Shown in pieces: positions 1 to 3,308 of a stretch of DNA of 5,416 bases. The position numbers and the translations under genes were made by a program. The notes under the pieces were generated by a model, which was not told where the DNA came from, did no database searches, and saw only the letters and a list, made by a program, of their open reading frames with translations. This DNA comes from an uncultured Holophagaceae bacterium (lineage in GTDB: Bacteria > Acidobacteriota > Holophagae > Holophagales > Holophagaceae). Numbering within the stretch: position 1 is the first letter of the stretch; each line of letters begins with the position of its first letter. The DNA lies in contig CAITBU010000226.1 of the NCBI GenBank assembly GCA_903890595.1, forward strand, positions 1 through 5,416, read 5' to 3'.

Positions 1-1
1 C

Positions 2-184
2 ATCGATGGCGTGGTGCGGGGCCTCATCCGTCCCGGCTATGTGGCCAAGGCGGGCCTCAAGGTGGCCGATGTGGATCCCCGGGGCGAGGTGGCGCACTGC
101 TACACCGTGTCCGACAAGGCCCGGGCCATCGCCGGCGGGGTTCTGGAGGCGATCCTGATGCTGGGGGCCGGGGCGCCCCGATGA
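2..184 (+). CDS. yqeB: YqeB-family selenium-dependent molybdenum hydroxylase maturation protein, C-terminal fragment
   Basis: This is the last 60 residues of a gene that begins before the window, ending at TGA 182-184. The visible part reads VVRGLIRPGYVAKAGLKVAD, then DVDPRG, then HCYTVSDKARAIAGGVLEAI. These blocks are characteristic of the C-terminus of the YqeB/EF2563 family, which travels with selenium-dependent molybdenum hydroxylases and is presumed to act in cofactor maturation or selenium insertion; the biochemical reaction is not established. Family members are usually about 260-270 residues, so most of the protein, including its N-terminal part, lies upstream. The stop codon overlaps the start of the next gene in an ATGA junction (181-184), which implies translational coupling. 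The family call rests on the conserved C-terminal blocks plus the very specific neighbourhood (desulfurase, selD, DUF3343, yedF, xdhA). No promoter is visible for this gene because its 5' end is missing. Confidence 0.88.
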   Translation: MDGVVRGLIRPGYVAKAGLKVADVDPRGEVAHCYTVSDKARAIAGGVLEAILMLGAGAPR

Positions 185-1311
185 TCTACCTGGACAACGC
201 CGCCACCAGCCATCCCAAGGCCCCCGGCGTGCCGGCGGCGGTGGCCCGCTGCCTCGAGGACGGCGCCGGCAGCCCGGGGCGGGGCAGCCATCCCCTGGCC
301 TTGGCGGCGAGTCGCCTGCTCTTCGAGGCCCGCGAGGCCTGCGCTGGGTTCCTGGGCGCCCCTCACTCTGAGCGGCTGATCTTCACTCCCAACGCCACCG
401 CCGCCCTGAACCTGGCCCTCCTGGGCAGCGTCCCGCCTGGGAGCCTGGTGGCCCTCAGCAGCCTGGAGCACAACTCGGTGCTGCGGCCCCTCCGCCACCT
501 GGAGGCCACCCGGGGGGTCCGGCTCCGGGTGATTCCCTTCGACGACCGGGGCTGCCCCGAGCCTGCGAGCCTCCGGGAGGCCCTGGACCAGAGGCCAGAT
601 CTCTTCGTCCTGACCACGGCCAGCAATGTGACCGGCGCCCTCACCCCGGTGGAGGACATCGCGGAGCAGTGCCGCTGGCGCGGCATCCCGCTCTGCCTCG
701 ACGCCAGCCAGTCCGTGGGGCACCAGCCCCTGCCAGCCCTGGGGGACTTGCTCTGCTTCTCGGGCCACAAGGGCCTGCTGGGCCCTGCGGGCACCGGCGG
801 CCTGCTGCTGGGACCGGAGGCCTGGCCGGAGCCCCTCCTGTTTGGTGGCACGGGCAGCGCCTCCGACAGCGAGCAGCCGCCCGAGGCCCTCCCGGATCGC
901 TTTGAGCCGGGCACCCCCAACCTGCCGGGACTGGCGGGCCTCCATGCGGCGCTGCAGTTCCTCGCCGCCACGGGTCTCCCGGCCATCCAGGCGCAGGAGG
1001 CCGCCCTCGGCGAGGAGCTCCTGCGGGGTCTGCTGGCCCTGCCGGGGGTGGTGGTCCACGGGCCAGGCCCTGGTCAGCCCCGGGTGCCGGTCTTCTCACT
1101 CACGCTGCCTGGCCGGGACCTGGGCGAGGTCGCCCTGGGGCTGGACCGGCGCGGCATCTGCGCCCGGGTTGGACTCCACTGTGCGCCCGCCGCCCACCGG
1201 AGCCTGGGAACCTTCGCCGGGGGTGGCACCCTGCGCTTCTCGCCGGGATTCTTCACCACGCCCCAGGAGATCCACGACACCCTGGAAGCCATGGAGGCCA
1301 TCCTCACGTGA
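181..1311 (+). CDS. Cysteine desulfurase-like PLP enzyme (class V aminotransferase fold, SDMH-associated group)
   Basis: A 376-residue PLP enzyme of the NifS/SufS fold, predicted to release S or Se from cysteine or selenocysteine in the cytoplasm. It opens with MIYLDNAATSHPK, the standard family start, so ATG 181 is firm. Visible PLP-site residues are H97 in SLEHNSVLRPL, D174 and Q177 in CLDASQSVG, and the Schiff-base lysine K197 in FSGHKGLLGP. The catalytic cysteine is C334 in ARVGLHCAP, and the C-terminal GTLRFSPGFFTT block is intact. The RVGLHCAP motif and the overall length fit the subfamily typified by EF2568 of E. faecalis, which sits beside selD and molybdenum hydroxylase genes. Its placement directly before selD suggests it supplies selenide or a perselenide for SelD, but substrate preference (Cys versus Sec) cannot be read from the sequence. 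No clear Shine-Dalgarno lies at a normal distance; translation probably depends on coupling to yqeB (ATGA overlap). It overlaps selD by 4 nt. Confidence 0.93.
   Translation: MIYLDNAATSHPKAPGVPAAVARCLEDGAGSPGRGSHPLALAASRLLFEAREACAGFLGAPHSERLIFTPNATAALNLALLGSVPPGSLVALSSLEHNSVLRPLRHLEATRGVRLRVIPFDDRGCPEPASLREALDQRPDLFVLTTASNVTGALTPVEDIAEQCRWRGIPLCLDASQSVGHQPLPALGDLLCFSGHKGLLGPAGTGGLLLGPEAWPEPLLFGGTGSASDSEQPPEALPDRFEPGTPNLPGLAGLHAALQFLAATGLPAIQAQEAALGEELLRGLLALPGVVVHGPGPGQPRVPVFSLTLPGRDLGEVALGLDRRGICARVGLHCAPAAHRSLGTFAGGGTLRFSPGFFTTPQEIHDTLEAMEAILT
1293..1297 (+). promoter_or_regulatory. Ribosome binding site for selD
   Basis: GGAGG lies 10 nt upstream of the GTG start at 1308, inside the end of the desulfurase gene. 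It supports GTG 1308 as the selD start, since no ATG is available nearby in that frame. The spacing is slightly long, and coupling through the GTGA overlap probably also contributes. Confidence 0.55.
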
Positions 1312-2327
1312 AGCTCACGTCCTACACGCGGTTCTCGGGGTGCGGCGCCAAGCTGGGCCCCGGCGTGCTCGAGCAGGCCCTCTGCGGGCTGGTGCAGCCC
1401 GCCTATCCGGAGCTGCTGGCGGACTTCTCGGGCAGCGAGGACGCGGGCCTGTTCCGCCTGGGACCCCACCAGGCCCTGGTGCAGACCGTGGACTTCTTCC
1501 CGCCCATTGTGGATGACCCCTATCTCTTTGGCCGCATCGCTGCCGCCAATGCCCTGTCGGATCTCTACGCCATGGGTGCCCGGCCCATCACGGCCCTGGC
1601 CCTGGTCTGCCACCCCCTCAAGGCCCTGGGTATGGAGCCCCTCAAGGCCATGCTGGCGGGCGGGCTCGCGGCCCTGACGGAGGCCGGCTGCGCCCTACTG
1701 GGCGGGCACAGCATCGAGGATCCGGAGCCCAAGCTGGGCTATGCCGTCACGGGTCTGGTGGATCCGGACCGGGCCTGGCGGAACAACACCCTGGAGCCCG
1801 GCGGAAGGCTGCTCCTCACCAAGCCCATCGGCACCGGACTTGTAAACATGGCACTTCGGGCCGAGTGCGCGTCGCCCGCAGCCCAGGAAGCCGCCGAGAC
1901 CGCCATGGCCACCCTGAACAAGGTTGCCGCCGAGGTGCTGGCGGGCTTCCGGGTGCAGGCCTGCACGGATGTCACAGGCTTCGGTCTCGCGGGCCACGCC
2001 GCGGAGATGGCCACGGGCGTCCACTGCGGCCTGAGCCTCTGCATGGCCCAGGTGCCCCTGCTGCCGGAAGTCCAGGACTATGCCGCCATGGGGCTCATCC
2101 CCGAAGGCACCTACCGGAACCGCGAGGGCCGCCTCCGCTTCCTGCGCGGCGACCTCTCCCCCGCGAACCTGGACCTGCTCTTCGACCCCCAGACCTCGGG
2201 CGGCCTGCTGGCGGCCCTCCCTGCCGCCGAGGCCGAGGCGGCCCTGGCCGCCCTCCATGCGGCGGGTGTGCCAGCCTGGATCATTGGCGAGACCGGTGGC
2301 GCTCCAGGCTTCGTGCAGATCCTCTAG
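1308..2327 (+). CDS. selD: Selenide, water dikinase (selenophosphate synthetase)
   Basis: SelD makes selenophosphate from ATP, selenide and water, the activated Se donor for selenocysteine, 2-selenouridine and, in this system, the Se-modified molybdenum cofactor. The protein is 339 residues, against 347 in E. coli. The N-terminal catalytic motif reads YTRFSGCGAK, with C12 and K15 matching the essential C17 and K20 of E. coli; the second cysteine of the usual GCGCK (E. coli C19) is alanine here. Predicted Mg-ATP aspartates align with constant offset: D45 (SEDAGLF), D85 (NALSDLYAMG) and D221 (CTDVTGFGLAGH). Other family blocks are VDFFPPIVDDPYLFGRIAA, GGHSIEDPEPKLGY, LLTKPIGTG and LFDPQTSGGLL. 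The GTG start is chosen because the catalytic motif begins nine residues later and no other start fits. The active-site position is an ordinary TGC codon, so this SelD is not a selenoprotein. It overlaps the upstream gene by 4 nt (GTGA) and ends 2 nt before the next gene. Confidence 0.97.
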   Translation: MKLTSYTRFSGCGAKLGPGVLEQALCGLVQPAYPELLADFSGSEDAGLFRLGPHQALVQTVDFFPPIVDDPYLFGRIAAANALSDLYAMGARPITALALVCHPLKALGMEPLKAMLAGGLAALTEAGCALLGGHSIEDPEPKLGYAVTGLVDPDRAWRNNTLEPGGRLLLTKPIGTGLVNMALRAECASPAAQEAAETAMATLNKVAAEVLAGFRVQACTDVTGFGLAGHAAEMATGVHCGLSLCMAQVPLLPEVQDYAAMGLIPEGTYRNREGRLRFLRGDLSPANLDLLFDPQTSGGLLAALPAAEAEAALAALHAAGVPAWIIGETGGAPGFVQIL

Positions 2328-2329
2328 CC

Positions 2330-2575
2330 ATGCTCCTGCTCGCCACCTATGCCTCCAGCCACGCGGCCCTGCGGGCGGAACAGATCCTCAAGGCTGAGGG
2401 GGTTGCGGTCGAGCTGATTCCGGTGCCCCGCCAGGTCCAGAGCCTCTGCGGCTTCGGGTTGCTGGCCGAGGTCCCGGACGGCACCTTATTTCAAAAGAGC
2501 GGTTCCGAGAATCTATGGCAAGTTAGAGAGCCCGAAGCGGGACTTTGGCGGAGGACCTATGAGCCCTACCTGTAG
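2330..2575 (+). CDS. DUF3343 small protein, putative Se/S carrier
   Basis: An 81-residue protein starting at ATG 2330, 2 nt after the selD stop. Residues 1-45 fit the DUF3343 family: a strand and helix MLLLATYASSHAALRAEQIL, then VAVELIPVPRQVQSLCGFG, with the family's conserved cysteine at C40 following the P-V-P-R segment. The family has been proposed to carry selenium or sulfur on that cysteine; the biochemistry in this organism is inference from the position between selD and yedF. Residues 53-72 are odd: 12 of 20 codons end in A or T, against 5 of the first 51, and they include TTA, TTT, CTA, AGA and CTT. The C-terminal sequence (WQVREPEAGLWRRTYEPYL) does not resemble the DUF3343 tails I know, so the tail may be a lineage-specific extension, a replaced end or a recently altered region. 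The frame stays open to TAG 2573-2575 and overlaps yedF by 17 nt. No good Shine-Dalgarno is seen, so coupling to selD termination is likely. Confidence 0.82.
   Translation: MLLLATYASSHAALRAEQILKAEGVAVELIPVPRQVQSLCGFGLLAEVPDGTLFQKSGSENLWQVREPEAGLWRRTYEPYL
2550..2555 (+). promoter_or_regulatory. Ribosome binding site for yedF
   Basis: GGAGGA sits 3 nt before ATG 2559, inside the 3' end of the DUF3343 gene. The core is strong but the spacing is tight. It supports the overlapping start of yedF, which is also demanded by the position of the TusA-like motif only 15 codons in. Confidence 0.6.
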
Positions 2576-3185
2576 AACACTCGACGCCCGTGGTCTGCCC
2601 TGTCCTCAGCCCGTGATCCTGGCGCGGAAAGCCTTGGCTGAGGGGGGCTTCGACACCTTGGCGATCACCGTGGACGACGCGGCCTCCCGGGAGAACCTGC
2701 TGAAGTTCGGTGCCTATGCGAAGTGCCTGGTCGAGGCTGTGGACGAGGGCGGGGGCCTGACCCGTATCTGCCTGACCCCCCAGGGCTCCGCCCCGGCCCC
2801 GGCGCTGGCCGAGGTCTGCCCGCTGCCCGAGGGGGCCCCTGGGGTCGGCCCGGTCGAGGTGGTCTTCCTGTCCGCCGATGGCATTGGCCAGGGGGACCCG
2901 GAGCTGGCCCGCCTGCTGATGCGCGGGTTCATCTATACCCTCACGGAAGCCGAGCGGGTGCCCCGGCGGCTCCTCCTCATGAACAGTGGGGTGCGGCTGG
3001 CGGTGGAGGGCTCCGAGTCCCTGGCCAACCTGCAGAAGCTCGAGGCCCGGGGCGTGGAGGTGCTGGCTTGCGGCACCTGCCTCGAGTTCTTCGGCCTGAC
3101 CAATCGCCTCGCTGTGGGAGGAATGACGAACATGTATGAGATCGCCGGGCATCTCATGGAAGGACCCACCCTGAGCCTGGGCTAG
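2559..3185 (+). CDS. yedF: YedF-type selenium metabolism protein (TusA domain plus DsrE-like domain)
   Basis: A 208-residue two-domain protein matching the sulfurtransferase-like selenium metabolism family YedF. Residues about 6-75 form a TusA/SirA domain with the hallmark LDARGLPCPQPVILARKAL; C15 of the CPxP motif would be the persulfide- or perselenide-carrying residue. After a Pro/Ala-rich linker (about 76-97), residues 98-205 form a DsrE-like domain starting VEVVFLSADGIGQGDPELA, followed by LLLMNSGVRLAVEG and a CGTC motif at C171-C174 (VLACGTCLEFFGL). The long form with both domains is the one tied to selenium genes, unlike the single-domain TusA-like YedF of E. coli. It overlaps the DUF3343 gene by 17 nt, so the two are probably made together and may pass Se or S between their cysteines (inference). 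Both key cysteines are normal TGC/TGT codons, with no in-frame TGA. ATG 2559 is supported by the GGAGGA just upstream. It is the last gene of the tight cassette. Confidence 0.92.
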   Translation: MSPTCRTLDARGLPCPQPVILARKALAEGGFDTLAITVDDAASRENLLKFGAYAKCLVEAVDEGGGLTRICLTPQGSAPAPALAEVCPLPEGAPGVGPVEVVFLSADGIGQGDPELARLLMRGFIYTLTEAERVPRRLLLMNSGVRLAVEGSESLANLQKLEARGVEVLACGTCLEFFGLTNRLAVGGMTNMYEIAGHLMEGPTLSLG

Positions 3186-3192
3186 CGCCGAG

Positions 3193-3230
3193 GAAAAATG
3201 AAAAATTGTGACCCCGTACTGAAAATTTTT
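3193..3230. repeat. A-tract direct repeats and AAAAATT/AATTTTT inverted repeat
   Basis: GAAAAAT occurs twice in tandem (3193-3199 and 3200-3206), and a related GAAAATT follows at 3221-3227, about two helical turns after the second copy. AAAAATT at 3201-3207 is the exact reverse complement of AATTTTT at 3224-3230, with 16 nt between the arms. The block lies just upstream of, and touches, the putative -35 of xdhA, so it could be a bent-DNA upstream element or an operator. The repeats are seen directly; the role is a guess, and short A/T repeats can arise by chance. Confidence 0.4.
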
Positions 3231-3258
3231 AACTGTTCCCCGTGTCCCATTCCATACT
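3229..3258 (+). promoter_or_regulatory. Candidate sigma-70-type promoter for xdhA
   Basis: TTAACT (3229-3234) and CATACT (3253-3258) each match 4 of 6 positions of the -35 and -10 consensus and are separated by 18 nt. Transcription would start near 3265, giving a leader of about 45 nt. The match is weak, but it lies in the only A/T-rich gap of the window, where a promoter would be expected. A spacer-shifted or sigma-factor-specific alternative cannot be excluded. Confidence 0.33.
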
Positions 3259-3261
3259 TGT

Positions 3262-3285
3262 AGGACTAGGCCAATCCTGGTTTTT
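3262..3285 (+). terminator. Stem-loop with T-run between yedF and xdhA (weak terminator or attenuator)
   Basis: AGGACTAGG (3262-3270) can pair with CCTGGTTTT (3276-3284) across the loop CCAAT, giving nine pairs of which three are G-U; the strongest core is CTAGG/CCTGG, followed by TTTTT at 3281-3285. It resembles a weak intrinsic terminator. It is downstream of the candidate xdhA promoter, so it may act as a leader attenuator rather than as an ordinary terminator of the selenium cassette. The stem is short and low in G-C pairs, so efficiency is doubtful. Confidence 0.28.
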
Positions 3286-3298
3286 CACTTCCCCTCCC

Positions 3299-3303
3299 GA
3301 GGT
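3299..3303 (+). promoter_or_regulatory. Ribosome binding site for xdhA
   Basis: GAGGT lies 5 nt upstream of ATG 3309, a good Shine-Dalgarno core at a suitable distance. It fixes the start of xdhA and indicates independent translation initiation, unlike the overlapping genes upstream. Confidence 0.65.
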
Positions 3304-3308
3304 GCCGC

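Larger units (their letters stand above)
3186..3308 (+). other. Intergenic region between yedF and xdhA
   Basis: This is the only real gap in the window. The first 75 bases are markedly A/T-rich compared with the genes on both sides. It holds tandem A-tracts, a short inverted repeat, a weak promoter-like pair and a stem-loop followed by T residues, listed separately. No ORF, tRNA or large structured riboswitch is recognisable. It most likely contains the promoter and leader of xdhA. Confidence 0.7.

Noticed and set aside
100..1059. 319-codon minus-strand open frame opposite the desulfurase gene
   Set aside because: Low-complexity Gly/Ala/Arg/Gln-rich translation, antisense to a gene with an intact catalytic set; a GC-rich shadow.
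182..1311. TGA stops at 182-184 and 1309-1311 as possible selenocysteine codons
   Set aside because: Both sit at the normal C-terminal ends of their families and overlap the starts of the next genes; reading through gives no family sequence and no SECIS-like hairpin is positioned after them.
1865..2329. In-frame upstream extension of the DUF3343 gene inside selD
   Set aside because: Its translation inside selD is Arg/Pro/Gly-rich shadow sequence. The DUF3343 domain begins exactly at ATG 2330, just after the selD stop.
2486..2558. Possible tRNA-like or SECIS-like RNA in the A/T-rich part of the DUF3343 gene
   Set aside because: GGTTCCGAGAATC looks a little like a T-arm, but no acceptor, anticodon or D stems can be formed around it, and there is no UGA codon before it in the relevant frames.
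3186..3308. Molybdenum-cofactor riboswitch upstream of xdhA
   Set aside because: The gap is short and A/T-rich and does not show the long multi-stem architecture of the Moco RNA; only one weak stem-loop can be drawn.
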